Positions 32,341-45,226 are shown, numbered from the stretch's first letter. The stretch: 64,000 nucleotides of DNA from Pardosa pseudoannulata (GCA_032207245.1 CM063501.1:77114186-77178185), one strand, 5' to 3'. The notes: generated from the letters alone by a model not told the origin. Translations and numbers: made by a program.

Positions 32341-35008
32341 CTACTTACTTTGTAATTGCATAAAAAAAATATAGCATGTTCTTTACCGATCATATAATCT
32401 CCAATTTTTGTAACACAATCTGCTAGTCTGTAACCTTAAAAGAAAAAAAAGATTGAAACTTTGTAAGCTACTTTGACAGCACCCTGCAGAAGTATACTGA
32501 AAAAGGAAGAGTCATTGAAGATTTTGAGCAGTGAGAATGCTTTAGAATGAAAGTATCTAACACCATATTAGTTACAAAAGAAACTGAATGCTTGTCTTTA
32601 AAGAATTTTGATAATTTCAGAAAATTTGCTTTTATTTAATTTTTCCCAGAGTAAATTTAAATTTTTTTAAATGTGTTTTGCATATTTTTATACTGTTTAA
32701 AGATTTAAAAAAATTTTAATTTTGTAGAAATGATTTAATTTTTACCCTTTACTCTTTTGAAAGTCATTCGCTAATACTTGTTTTTGCATCTCCTCTTAAC
32801 GTATAAATTAAAAAAATTTTCAGAAGATTTTTTTTTTTTACTCTACAAACACCTCTGTTATATTTAATTTTCAGTGATCTTAAGATAAGAATCCAGTAGG
32901 ATTGATACGTTACTACTTTCAGACATATATATATATGTACAGAATTAAGTGTATTTTATAAACATACAGCTATAATTATTATAGTTTCATACCAAACATT
33001 TAAAAAAAAATTTATGTTTTCTCATTGCCTTGTATTTTTTAAACTAATATTTAATTAATTAGAAAGTGCCATAAAAATGAGCATATTATTTTTAAAGTAA
33101 TAATTTAAACAATTTATTCAAGTATCACTTTATTTATATTTCAAACATGACTATTCAATCTAAATATTTTCACTTCCAAAATTATTTTGCATTCTCCTTC
33201 ATCATTTTTTAAATATTTGAAAGTTAGTAGGAGTTTAAAACTTTTTCATAAAATATATTTACTAGTCTGTGTTGTAATTTTACTAAATTTAAGGATATAC
33301 AAAACACGGCCTACTTTGAGACAACACTAGATATTCTGATGTTCTGTAGATGTATTTAAATTACATTTGAAAGAGATTAGATTGTTGATAGTATTTGTTA
33401 TTCTTGACTGATTTTATAAATATATAATGCTTGCTTGTCATTAAGTTATTACAAGAGTAGAGAATGAAGTTTATATGAAAGATGTTGATGCTACTAAAAT
33501 TATTTTTAAAATCCAATTAATGCTGTTAAAAATATAAAATAAAGATCATTCACACTTTATGGGAATGGAAATGTATTTATGTTTCTTGTTAGCACTGGAG
33601 ATAAAGTTTTGACACTTTCACTATAATTGTGCGATACTATTTAGTTTTTCTTTGTTTTAAATATGGAATAAAATATTTATTTTAAATGTAGCTCCTAAAG
33701 TAGTCAAATAGATTGAAGGTTACATAAATGGGCTTTTAGTAGAGAAATATTCATAACAATAAATTATAAAGTAATGTCATGATTATTGCATTTTAATGGA
33801 AATTATTTTAAATATATTAAATTTTGAAGGGGGAAAAGCATCTAACTGAAATTAAAAATGTAAAAAAGGATTACAAAACAATATTTCAAGATTGTTTGGC
33901 TGGGGTAAAATACCAATAAATAAAATCTCTGATTCTTAAAAAAGAAATAAAAATATGGCTTATAATCTTATTTTTTTAAACAGGTAATATACTTTGAAAC
34001 AGCAAGAAAAATCAATTATAACAATTTTAAGATAAAAAAGGTATTAACCTAAAGTTCATTCATTTGCCAAAATATAATTCTATGAGAAAAACACAGTGTA
34101 GAAAATTGTTTGAAGAACACCAAGCTATTAATAAATGGAAACGTGCTAATTCTTGGATGTAATTAAGTGACAATAAAAAACAACAATTATGTTTAAATGA
34201 AAAAAAAAACCCAAAACACCTAATACTAAATGAATTTGTCAAAATAAAGGTAAGTTCCCAAATGAATTTGTGATAGTTATAAGATTTTGTTATGATGGTA
34301 GAATTGAAACCAAAAAACGTTTCAAGTAATACCAGGGTCAAGTTTTTTAAGCCCAACCCACCTAGGTTTTTCATCAAATACAAGTTTTTATTTTAATGTT
34401 TTTTTTTTTATTTTTTATCCATACTTTTAGTGAAAAATTCTGGATTTTTTTCCAAACCTTGAAACTTATGCTACTAAATTTTTTGTTAAACATACATTTA
34501 TGTAGATTGTAAATAAGCATGCAGATTTTTTACACAGGAAACATTAAAAACTGGATTCAATAAAATCAGAATTAAATATTTAGTAGCATCTATTATTAAT
34601 ATTGTTACAACTACCAGATTATGTAAATGCAGATACAAATCTCTCAGGTTATTAAAAAACTTATTTATTACAAAAATTATTAATTATAGTCAATATCTAC
34701 CTCTTTTGTTTGAACAAATTTAATTTCTTAATTATCATTACATGTACTTAATAATATAAATATTTTATTGATATCACTGAATAAAAACAAACTTTCTTAT
34801 TTTAACTGTCTGAAGGAAATAATAACAAAAAGAATATTAGTGGCTATGAAACATTCAGTCAATCTGAACTTTTAGGTGAATACTAATTGATGATAAACAG
34901 CTTCAGTTTTCTTGCTTTATGAGAATTAAAGTGTGATCAAAATGCCCATTTTTGTAAAAATTGAAATTTGATAGGCTGAACATCAAGTTTTGTTTAGGTA
35001 AACTAATA

Positions 35009-35009
<1 letters not shown>
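32341..35009. other. Long AT-rich spacer
   Basis: About 2.7 kb without a supported gene. A 107-codon minus-strand frame (34060-34383) has no recognisable domain. Near 34333-34461 two weak hAT-like ends occur but lack target duplications. A short (TA)n tract lies at about 32926-32936. Confidence 0.4.
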
Positions 35010-35232
<223 letters not shown>

Positions 35233-35838
35233 AAGCCTTTAATTAAAAAAAATACTCCAGATGTATTAAAAGTTTGTTAAGTATAACTTTATTATCTAAA
35301 GGTCCAAATTTGTACCAAAAATAAGCCTTCAAAATTCAGACTCAGTTAACCATTCAGAACTACCAGAAGAAGAAAGAAGTGCATTCATAGGCACAGGTGA
35401 TCCAAAAGGATATGCTTAGTCAAGACATAGGGATTTCCTCCCTTTACCCTAATTTTACTTTAAAAAAAAAATCATAGTTTCAATTCAATATGTTGAAATT
35501 TACACAGTATAATTGCTGATAGTATATGAATCTTCTATAGTAAAAGTTTCATGATTTTTTTAAAATATAACATCATGATTTTTAAAGAAAAAGTTATTTT
35601 TCTTGTCAGTTAAAAAAAAAAGAATGTTTTATAATTTGAATACATTACTAGTAAATGATATACATCTGCAAGACAAATTTCATAAATTTAATGAATTAAA
35701 TAATTCCAATAATATCAATTATTTCATACCCATTCCATTCCATCAATGTAAAAATATCCCTCTCAAAGTATTTAATTCTTTTTGCCATGATAGTTAAAAT
35801 AAAACTGACCTAAAATATACAAAACACTATACACTATA
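35233..35838. other. AT-rich spacer
   Basis: No gene was recognised. A 64-codon frame at 35603-35797 has no features. Confidence 0.4.
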
Positions 35839-35939
35839 GTACTTTGTTTATATTTTAACTAAATGAGGAAAGAGTGGGAGTATAAACAATAATTATACTC
35901 CCACTCTTTCCTCATTTAGTTAAAATATAAACAAAGTAC
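35839..35939. repeat. Perfect 47-bp inverted repeat (hairpin)
   Basis: Bases 35839-35885 and 35893-35939 are exact reverse complements over 47 bp, separated by seven bases (ACAATAA). Arm ends are GTACTTTGTTTATATT outside and GGGAGTATAA inside. A transcript would fold into an unbroken stem. A recent inverted duplication or a fold-back element are both possible. Confidence 0.97.
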
Positions 35940-36114
35940 ACAATAACTCAAATCTTTAAGAGCACTTGAAAGCATTCTATTGTTTTCATATTCCATCAAC
36001 CAAAAAATATTTAAAAAAAAAAATAAAAATATTGGAGCCTAAAATATATATTGAAGGTTAACACTGTGATACTATTAAAAAATATAATGGACTTGAACCC
36101 TCAGCTAGTTCCAT

Positions 36115-36835
36115 TTAACACTAGATTTACAGACCAAGCCAATTTGATTCATTAAAAATTTGATCACTATATATGTATAAAACTTTAATATCACTTTTGA
36201 AAAACATACATTGGTTTTTAGTTAAGTAATAAAATACATGTAAACTTTCATTCCTCTTCCCCGCAGACCCCTTCATTTCGTATTATCAAATGTGGTATAC
36301 CTATTTTCATGGTTGTGAGCCAATTTGACTCATAGAATGTATATGAAAATAAATATAGTATAAAGTAAATATAAAATATATAGTACAAAGTAAATATAGA
36401 GAAGAAGTCAAGAAAACTTTTATTTCAATGACAGAAATTCAAACTACTGATGCATGGAAGAATTGTCAAGTTCACCAATCATGCAAAAGAAACAGATGTA
36501 GAAACCATTGTGCTAAATGTAATAGAAATGTTTGTGAAAAATGTGTTTCAAGAACAGATTTTATATGTAAAAAATGTTTTCCGTGAATTTTTTTATAAAA
36601 AACATTTTATTTAAATTAATTTGGAACTATTTTCTTTGCAAAAAAACTTCAATTTTCTTGTATGAGACAAATAGGCTCATTTCAGTAAAAATAGGTATAT
36701 GATCAACATCTGTAAAACTAATGTTAAATACTTAAATAAAATGTTCGAATTTCAAATCACATAGGTCTTACTACACAAATTATCTAGTCACATATATTTT
36801 TTAGGAGAATTTCCTGATCTGTACGAATGGGTTAA
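36115..36835 (+). mobile_element. Internally deleted piggyBac element
   Basis: TTAA at 36115-36118 and at 36832-36835 bracket a 713-bp body. Its ends share TACAGA(C/T)CA(A/G)G in inverted orientation (CACTAGATTTACAGACCAAG left; CCCATTCGTACAGATCAGGA read inward from the right). It retains the 3' end of a transposase gene on the plus strand. Confidence 0.7.
36428..36586 (+). pseudogene. piggyBac transposase C-terminal Cys-rich domain
   Basis: A 52-codon open stretch from an ATG to TGA; the frame is open upstream too (KYREEVKKTFIS precedes). It encodes nine cysteines spaced like the zinc-binding C-terminal domain of piggyBac transposases: C13, C19, C24, C28, C31, C36, C39, C47, C50, ending KKCF. 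In active transposases this domain binds the terminal repeats. The catalytic part (DDD) is absent here. The intact cysteines suggest either recent origin or constraint. Confidence 0.65.
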
Positions 36836-38538
36836 TGGTTTCCAAGTCCAATTTTTTATATTATTTTGGTACAATTTTGTATGTTTAGATAATTTCTTGG
36901 CAGGATAAATGATTTTTATAATTGCTATCATAATTATAAAAATCATTTTACCACTTAAGCAAAAATAATTAATAAATTCTTAAAAAAAAAAATGCCAGAA
37001 AGTGGTATTTTTGTGTACAAGTTGGCTTAATATAAAAAACCTTAAAAGAAAGAATTTAGGGGCTAGCCCACTTCGGTAAAGCCTGTGTAGTATTTAAATT
37101 AATTCATTCTAATATGAGCAGGACATTTTAGAATCATCTTTTGAAGAAAAAAATTTAACCTTATAGAAATCCATTCACATGAAAAGAGTATTAATAAAGT
37201 TGAGTTCTAAATGGAAGTCTATAGTCAAATCTCTGAGTTAGCTGCAACTCTTTTAGCAAAAAAAAAATAATTTAAAATAGGCATAGGTGTTCTTTTTAAT
37301 GAAATATAAATAAAAAATCTTATGCTTTAATCCTGCTTAAGAGAAAATATATTTGCAAAAAATTAATAGACTTTAGAAAAAATGCGACAGGAGTAGGAGA
37401 AAATTGACTTAATGATGCTAAGGAAAAGTTTACTTTCATAGAAATTTGAGTATGATCTATAGTTAAGACTAAAAACTATAAGATGTAAGCACATTGCTCC
37501 AATACACTCTTTATGCTAAATTGCTTCTATAAAATATAAACAGCCTTCTGTACTTCCAGAATAGTTCAAATAATGGTGTCTTTGTTTTGCCAGTTCTATG
37601 AAGTTACTGAGAATGTATTTATGACAAATGTCACAAGAATATGATGAGTATATGTTTGTTTCATAATAATTGAATAATTAGTCTCTTAAATGTCACACAA
37701 TAACTGAATATCAGGAGTCATATTTATTTATTAAAATTACTTTAAGAAGATTTTCTCATATGTTCTTATTTAAGAATACTAGCATGTAATGCTATATTTT
37801 TTAATGATTTCAGTCTTAGAAAATTTGTATCAAACTTGCTGACTGCTCAAAATTTTCAAAAAGTTATAACTAGAACTTAAATTTTTCTACTGCATTATAT
37901 AATTTAAACCCATAAATAAACATTATAATAAATTTGTCTTTTAAAGTACAAGTTTATTATAAAAATGGCATCAGTTAAATATAATTTGTTGGTGAAACAC
38001 ATTTAATTTAATAGTGACAGAAAAATATAAAAATAGATTTAATTATACACAAAGTTTCAAAAAATAATTCACAGTAGTATATAAAGACTGAAATAAAAGA
38101 AAACTAAATGGGAAATTTACTGAAATTTTGCATAATACTCCTAATTTAACTATTAAATGAAATTAACTATTTATACTACTATGATAAGCATTTGATATGT
38201 TTTTTTTTTTTCATTCAAAGTGTTCTTTTACTTACGAAAGAAAAGAAACTGCACAAGATTTTACATGATTGTACATTATAATGTATAATTATAATGTACA
38301 TTAAATTTTCTTAAAGACTGCCATCAATGTATGAAGGTCCAGGAATATTAGCGAAATTTTGGTTCCATGTTATTTATTTTCAAAAATTGAATGCAACAAT
38401 ACTAGTGGTGTCTTCTAAAGAACTCCTCCAATGAAAACAGCCATGTTCTCACCATTGATGAATTAATTTTAATAACATCTTCCCTGGAAAACAGCCAAGT
38501 CCTGTATGTCCCCAAAAGATAATGTTATTAATCTATGC
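36836..38538. other. AT-rich spacer with a small hairpin
   Basis: No gene is seen. At 38270-38300 the 13-bp arms TGTACATTATAAT and ATTATAATGTACA are perfect reverse complements around GTATA. Confidence 0.45.
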
Positions 38539-38550
38539 CTCCCATTCCTT

Positions 38551-38722
38551 CCTTTGGTTTGGGGCACAATGGTCTACTTTTTGCAACACGAGGGCTAAAG
38601 GGCTGGGACCTACTGCTTAAAGCCGATTCCAAACAGCTACTAATATCCATGCCACAGTGGGATTTGAACCAACAAACTCCAGTTCCAAAGGCCAGCACCC
38701 TAACCATTGGGCCACCATTCAG
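38551..38722 (-). mobile_element. tRNA-derived SINE, minus strand
   Basis: The reverse complement of this segment reads like the SINE at 28910: an A-box-like head (GGCCCAATGGTTAGGGTGC), a degraded B box (GGTTCAAATCCC), then GGAATCGGCTTTAAGC and GCAGTAGGTCCC. Flanking direct repeats CTCCCATTCCTT (38539-38550) and CTCCCATTCTTT (38723-38734) match at 11 of 12 positions. Confidence 0.9.
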
Positions 38723-38734
38723 CTCCCATTCTTT

Positions 38735-39522
38735 TCTTATACCTTTTTATATGGTATTCAATAAAAACATAACCGCAGGATGGGGATGCAGGGAAATGTA
38801 AAACAAAAGCTATTTAATTTTGTACTATGCTCCTTCCTGAGAGAATGCAAATTTGTGCACTTTTACACCTGAACTCCTAGTTTTTTAATCATTAAAAGAA
38901 ACTTTTATAATAATACAAATTATTTTTCTAAAAATGATCATATTTTATTTTCTGTGCTTCGGGAATTTCTAAAGAATGCTATTTGCAAAGTAAAATAAAT
39001 TCTGTACACAACATAATTCAGATCTAAAATATGATTATTTAAAAAATAATTAAGTATGCCTTTGATTGTAATAAAAATAGTATATCACGGTTTAAAATAA
39101 AATTTAATTTTAAACTTATGTTTCCATGTGGGATACATTCGTATGCGCAAGATCGATCAAAATCACAGTATTCATTTTTTTAGATCAGAAAGTGTTTAAT
39201 TACTTCAATTTTCAAAGTTATTCTTTTTTTTTTCATATACCATTTATGAGCTATTTTAAATTATATACCTTGTTAAATAATAAGTAGCATATATAAAGTG
39301 ATTACTGGTACTTCCCTAAAATATTAATATATATATATATACATATAAGATTTTTTCAAGAGATCGGTGTAGCCAAGGTGGGCATGAAGTGATACACTGT
39401 AGCCTTTAAACATAACATATTAAAATTTGGGTCCATCACTAGTTTCCACTACTAGTGTTGAGAAATCATTCTCAACCATAACAGGAGAATAAACCTTTCT
39501 TAATATTAGAACTGGTAACATG
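38735..39522. other. Spacer
   Basis: AT-rich, with a short (TA)n tract near 39329-39342. No gene is seen. Confidence 0.4.
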
Positions 39523-40273
39523 CAGAGTTGCAAAAAATCTGGATTTTTTTAAGAAAACCCCAACCCAGGTGGGTTTTTCTGGGTTTTATTGGGGGTCTGG
39601 TTTAAGAGAAGAGGGCAGGGGAAGTACCTTATTTCAGAAAAGATTAAATTGCTAAAACTGATTATATTTTTATTAATTAACTAAATATTCAAGAAATTAT
39701 AATTTAATTAATACAAATAAATCAGTGTAAAGACTATAAAAAAGTTTACTCTGACATCACACACAAAATGTTATATATTGACATATACCACATATTTGAA
39801 TGTTATTTTAACAAAGGATTATTTTTTATCTCTATTCTTTCTTCATTTAAAAACATTTTTGTCAAAGGTAATAGGCAATCAGTGTGTAGCCAAAAAAAGA
39901 GTCAAGTCCCAGGAACAAAATAAGGTCATTTCTCAACAGTCAACACAACCTGTTTTTCACAATGAAAGAAGAGAAATTTCACACTATCCCCTTCTTGGTG
40001 ACAAAAGAATTAAAAATTTTCTAAATTGTTAAGTTGGATTTACCATAGATTTGCAAATATTTTTCTGAATTTTGATAGACTGTATATATAATTCCACAGA
40101 ATAATTCTTTAAAATTGAAAGAGGGTAAAAAAACTAAGATAACAGTTTCTGAAAATAAATAAAAGTATCATCAATTTTTTAAAAACCTGCTTTAGAGTGG
40201 GTTTTTTAGACTGGGTTTTACCCAGAAAAACCAGGGCAGGTTTTTCTGGGTAGGTGGGTTTTTTGCAACCCTG
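39523..40273. mobile_element. hAT-like element with 8-bp target duplication (family 1)
   Basis: The ends are CAGAGTTGCAAAAAA (left) and CAGGGTTGCAAAAAA (right, read inward), an inverted terminal repeat of the hAT type. The flanks GTAACATG (39515-39522) and GTAACAAG (40274-40281) form an 8-bp target duplication with one change. The 751-bp body is AT-rich. An 84-codon frame inside is shared partly with the copy at 31231 but shows no transposase motif, so the element is non-autonomous. Confidence 0.9.
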
Positions 40274-40897
40274 GTAACAAGAGGTTGACAAATTTAGAGT
40301 AATTTTCAGTTCACAGAGTCATGACTATATATGTAGATAGAGGTTTGAACAAGCTAGCCCTAGAAGATTTATTTTCTAAGATAAAATGGTAGTTTATAAA
40401 TTATTGATTATACCATACTGCCTTTGATATAAGGTACATAATTTTGTAAAAAGAAAAAGGATATGCTATAATCTCCTTCTAAATATATCTTTATTTTCCT
40501 AGTTATTCCTAAAATTACTTTAATTTAAATTCATTAGGTAAACATTGAAACATAAATATGCTCCAGTATTTACCAGGCAAATGTATTTTTCAAAATACAA
40601 TGAATGTACAGCATTACAAATTCCTTTTGTACTGTATTTATGTATGCTTGCAAAGCCATAGGTGTATGTATATACTTTGTACGTATGTGTAATGAAAATT
40701 TTATGAGATTGAAAGTTTTCTGGAATATGGATTAGGACTTTAGACCTTCTCTGAAAGAAAAAAAAATAAAAACTACAGCTACATCACCAACTCTTATGAT
40801 AAAAATTCAAAATACTAATTAAAAAAATGTACATTTTATTTTTTAAACACAATTTAATACAAATTTATGATACTGGTCTGTATTTTACTGAAATTTT
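40274..40897. other. Spacer between hAT elements
   Basis: No gene or repeat boundary was recognised. Confidence 0.4.
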
Positions 40898-40905
40898 TAA
40901 ATGTC

Positions 40906-41690
40906 CAGGGTTAGCATGATTTAAATCAGTTGATTTTTTTAGAAAAATCATTGATTTAAATTATTTTTTTTTTTCACTTAACCTATATCCCAAGGACAGG
41001 TGAATTGGGAATCAGTCAGCACAGAAATACCAATAAGTAAATAATTGTAAATAGATAGCATGTGCTTTCCAAGAAGGGGTTGTATATCAGAAAGTATGTA
41101 GTAGGGGTAGGTACAATGACTGATTATGACTGGTTGAATTCATTTTATGTAATGGGAGATAAAGAGAGTATTACAGATCCTTGAAATCCAGTATCTACCA
41201 AATAACAACAGTCATGGCTTCATGTGCTGGAATGAAAGACAACTTTCTTCTTTTGGTATTGTTCATTCTAGCCTTCGTAACAAATTAGGAGTGAAAAAAG
41301 CATCAAAACTAGTGTTTTTATTGAAACAGTTAAATCCATAATTCATTGCATAAAAAATACTGAAATATTTGTGATTTTTTTTACATAATTTTGCATTAAA
41401 TGAATATTTAGTTTGCCATTTAAAATTTACATTTATTTAGTTTGCACTATCTAATTACAAAATAATGGAATGTATTTAGATTAAAATTTATATATTTAAT
41501 TTTAGGTAATCAGTGTGCAAAATATACTAGATAGATAAGATGCTACTTTGTATAAAAACTATTCAATGTATACTGCAAAAAACATAAAAACACAACAATA
41601 ATTAAAATTAGAATTCAGAAAAAATTCAAATTTGATTTAAATCAAATAAATAATTTTTTTTTTTAAATCGGGATTTTTTTCCCAACCCTG
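40906..41690. mobile_element. hAT-like element (family 3)
   Basis: Left terminus CAGGGTTAGCATGATTTAAA and right terminus read inward CAGGGTTGGGAAAAAAATCC have the hAT CAGGG ends. Flanks TAAATGTC (40898-40905) and CTAATGTC (41691-41698) share six of eight bases, an eroded target duplication. The 785-bp interior lacks coding capacity. The body differs from families 1 and 2. Confidence 0.8.
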
Positions 41691-41698
41691 CTAATGTC

Positions 41699-42808
41699 TT
41701 TTGTAAAAATATTCAACCTTTCTTGGATAATTTAGAATTATTAAATGGTTAAATAAGTTTTGTTTTTTTCCCTTGTAAACAGCAGTTGTTTACCTTGGTT
41801 CTCAGAAATGACAAACTATGTAAACTTTTAGAAGTTTCTAAAATTTAAACTTCCTATAAACAGAAAAGAGTGAGGATTAATTATAGCCAAAAGTATGTAA
41901 AGTTTCATAAAAATCTGACATGGTTGGTATAAAAACAGTATTCTCATGATTTGATATGGAATGAACCCACAACTAACAATTTATAAGACAGCAAAGAAAT
42001 GAAAAATTTTATACAACTTGAAGGTTTTAAAACAGCTTTTGTATAAGCATATACTACATATAATATAAAAAATGTTATAAATTTGGGATCATGCAATAAA
42101 GTTGGCATGACAAAAATATGAAGAAATTTTGTTTGTATGAAGTATAGAAATCTAGAAATGAAGGTACAATGGTAAAATATTTCCTAAAATAACAATGATA
42201 TAAAATAGAATTTTTAAAACTTGGGGTGTTATTACTATGTTCTTCAAAAATATTATATATTAGTAGTATTTATTACAAATTCATAATCAAAACAACACTA
42301 TTTTAGCATATAAACTACATTCTCATTAAACTTTTCATTAAGAGATTGGAGCTGAGGACATAATAGAAAAGCAGTAAAATAGCAAATAAATTTCTATAAA
42401 ACTTGTACAAATTACACTTATAGTATTCATTATGAAAGCTTATAAAAGACAAAATGGTCAATAAATAAGTCAGACAAAAAAAGAATATGGGAAATAAAAA
42501 GTAAAAAAGAAGTTTAATATTTATAAACAGTTACAAAATAATAATGTATGAAAAAAATACAATGATTACAGATTTAAGCATCATAAAAATCTATATTAAA
42601 TAAAAGTAATCCAGTTTAGGTTTTAAAAACAAACATGATTATTTTAAAGAGAAAGTACTTAATTCAATGCCATGGCATGCAATCTGAATCTGCTCTCTAA
42701 ATAAACATATATAAAACTTGTGATTTCACAGCAACACACAAAAAACTTTATATAAAATATTCTTGTTTGTGAGTTCAAACAAAACAGCTCCAGTAATATA
42801 TATATTTG
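41699..42808. other. DDI 3' flank, AT-rich
   Basis: It probably contains the 3' UTR of the minus-strand DDI gene. TTTATT sequences (AATAAA on the minus strand) occur, for example near 42268-42273. The true poly(A) site cannot be fixed. No other gene is seen. Confidence 0.45.
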
Positions 42809-43909
42809 TTAATTGTTGCCAGGAGTATCAGGCATTACATCTAGAGCATCTGCAAAATTGCCAATATTTTTTGGTAAATCACCTTCACTTAAAAATGGTG
42901 TTTCAGTACCAGTTGTTCCGATAACTAAAACATTTCTTTTTAAGTCAATGCAACACTGATGACGCTTTAACATATCTAAACCTAATAACATATCCATAAC
43001 TTGATCTTCTAAAATTGAAAAGGATGACTGCAAAAATACATCATTAATCTGAATATGACCTAAATGAACACGACCAATTATTTTTTGTATACCAACACCT
43101 TTCGCGTAACCTGCCCATCTCTTATCCACAAGGCGCATAATACCACAACGTTCAGCACATGCTTGGCTCATAATTGTAGTCTGAGCTCCACTGTCAATAA
43201 AAGCTCGCACTGGGTGACCATTCACTTTACAATTAATATACAACATAGTCACTTGTCCAAAACTTTCGGGGTGATATTCAATTGCAGCTTCCATGTTAGA
43301 ATTAACATTATCTTGACGAATTTCTTCAGCAATAAGCTTCTGGGCCTCAGGATCAAAAGGATCTGCATTCATCATCTGAATTCGTTTCCGCTCCCTCTCA
43401 GATTTTTCAGCTAGCTGTGAATTTAATACCTCAGTGAACTGCGCTTTATCACCAGATAAAAAAGCCTCAGCAAGTCTGGGATTGTTCTGCCTAAGTAATG
43501 TCAGTTGATCCGGATTTTTAATCAATGACTGTCTCAAACGTTCTACTTCGTCCGCTCGCGATGATGATGTAGGTGAAGCGATGGGATTCACCGGTGTCAC
43601 AGGTGCTGGTGGAGGCGATGGGGCACCGGGCAATTTAATAGCACTGAAATCAATTCCCAAATTAGGTGCTCCACTTGAGGGTGGTTGAAATAACTGCTGG
43701 ATAAGTAAAACATCTCCTTCTTTAATTCCATAAGTTATCAAATCTCTCTTACCATCTAAAAGTGGACGGCCTTCATGAGTAATAACCATTTCAGCTGCTG
43801 ACAAACCAACTTCACATTCGCACAAAGCTTTAAAGTTTTCAAGCTCCATATCGGGACTCACATCAAGGGTAACAATAAGATCTGTCAACGTTGTTACTGT
43901 TATTTTCAT
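42809..43909 (-). CDS. DDI1/DDI2-type ubiquitin-like aspartyl protease
   Basis: Cytosolic/nuclear shuttle of the DNA-damage-inducible 1 family. It links ubiquitinated clients to the proteasome and carries a retropepsin-fold protease; in animals the family cleaves the NRF1-type transcription factor. The 366-residue frame has a ubiquitin-like domain at 1-75, a Pro/Ser-rich linker (about 76-118) and a helical domain (about 120-200, with [15 protein letters not shown]). The protease domain is at about 208-330. Catalytic D239-S240-G241 lies in [13 protein letters not shown], the flap near WAGYAKGVG, and the second signature in [13 protein letters not shown] (308-320). It ends ...[10 protein letters not shown] with no C-terminal UBA domain, as in vertebrate DDI proteins and unlike fly Rngo. 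The CDS is a single open frame without introns. The start fits the family N-terminus (MKITV). Confidence 0.96.
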   Translation of the reverse strand: MKITVTTLTDLIVTLDVSPDMELENFKALCECEVGLSAAEMVITHEGRPLLDGKRDLITYGIKEGDVLLIQQLFQPPSSGAPNLGIDFSAIKLPGAPSPPPAPVTPVNPIASPTSSSRADEVERLRQSLIKNPDQLTLLRQNNPRLAEAFLSGDKAQFTEVLNSQLAEKSERERKRIQMMNADPFDPEAQKLIAEEIRQDNVNSNMEAAIEYHPESFGQVTMLYINCKVNGHPVRAFIDSGAQTTIMSQACAERCGIMRLVDKRWAGYAKGVGIQKIIGRVHLGHIQINDVFLQSSFSILEDQVMDMLLGLDMLKRHQCCIDLKRNVLVIGTTGTETPFLSEGDLPKNIGNFADALDVMPDTPGNN

Positions 43910-44230
43910 TTTTATTTAAGTCTATTAGCAGGAAGAACTGAAAACAAAACAAACAATGAAAACAGTAACTAACAGCCTTACGAATGCGTTGTTTAAAATT
44001 TTTGCTTACTTCCTCGCTAGAAGCAGCTACCTGCAACCGCATGAATCAGTTAACTGACAGTACCTGAATACAACAACCGAGAAAACAAAACCGCAAAGTC
44101 ATGGAAACATTAAGCAATTACCAGGAGGTATTCAGCAGGCCTAATCGCTATATCACTGTCACTGTTTAGCTGATTGGGGAAATAGCGATTCTACGCATCT
44201 CAACCTGTTTGGAAATTTGAATATAAATAT
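43910..44230 (-). promoter_or_regulatory. Probable DDI promoter / 5' UTR
   Basis: Position and higher GC content suggest the promoter. About 240 bases upstream of the start, 44143-44151 (AATCGCTAT) and 44182-44190 (ATAGCGATT) form an exact 9-bp inverted repeat that encloses a reverse CCAAT box (GATTGGGG) at 44172-44179. The transcription start is unknown. Confidence 0.4.
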
Positions 44231-45226
44231 AGTTTTTACTTTAAAACTTAAATATACATTAAAAGATTTATATAAATATTGTATTTACAACGGTATTGTT
44301 TTAGTACAGAAACTACTTAAGAGTTATTTTAAAGAATTAAACTATTTAAATATTAGTAAAATATGACAAGAATGTCTATATCGTGTATATATAATCTATG
44401 TATCAACAAAAGCCATCAATACTAACAAAGAAGACTATGGCTAGTGTTATTTCAGTTACGAAATCTCCATTTATCACCGTTGTATTATTGAAGTATTAAA
44501 CACATTTGTTTAACTGGCGACAATTAAAAAAATTTCTTTCTGTTTTGTAAAGCACTTTATTAGATAACAACCCAATACAAGCTTTTATTTTTTAAGAGAT
44601 TACTAAATAGTATTTTATGCATCACCCAAATTTCGAAATTTACGAATTTTTGCTAATCTGCCACCATGAACGAATATTTACTTCTACCTAAGAAATTAAA
44701 GAATATCTACCGAAAATAATCTAAAATTTAAACTATTTTATAAGTTTATGGAAGTTTCCGTGAGTAAAAAAAAAAAAAAAAAATTGCTGTCAAGAGATGT
44801 CAGTCTATTAAATTTTCTTTGATCGAGTTCTACCAGCATTAAGGATTCCGATATCAAATATAAATTATTATAAGATCTCAACATTTTCTGTGTTTCAACT
44901 GACAACGGAAAAAATCTGTTTGACATATTTAAAAGTGCTAGCAATATACATTAATCAAAGTGAAAATTTGTACAATTTAGAGAGCTGAATTCAATTACAA
45001 TTAGTTATTACTTATGATAATTAAATTGTTAAAATAACAACTATATTAAATATATACATGATTTTTTTGTTGTTTTATCTATAAAATGTCGATTTGTAAA
45101 AACTTTGTTTTAACTGGAGTAAAACTTAACTTGAAAACATTAAAAAAAAAAACCAGGTTAAAACTTGAAATCTACTTTTTTACAAATCCACATTTAACTG
45201 AACTTTCAAAGATAGTTGTATTTAGC
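44231..45226. other. Spacer upstream of DDI
   Basis: AT-rich, with an A homopolymer at 44766-44782. A 68-codon minus-strand frame (44738-44944) has no features. Confidence 0.4.

Noticed and set aside
34060..34383. 107-codon minus-strand frame
   Set aside because: No recognisable domain; Phe/Leu-rich composition fits translated AT-rich DNA.
34333..34461. Short hAT-like MITE (CAGGG ... CCTTG ends)
   Set aside because: The flanking 8-mers do not match and the ends pair poorly.
43064..43414. 116-codon plus-strand frame inside DDI
   Set aside because: Antisense shadow of the DDI coding region.
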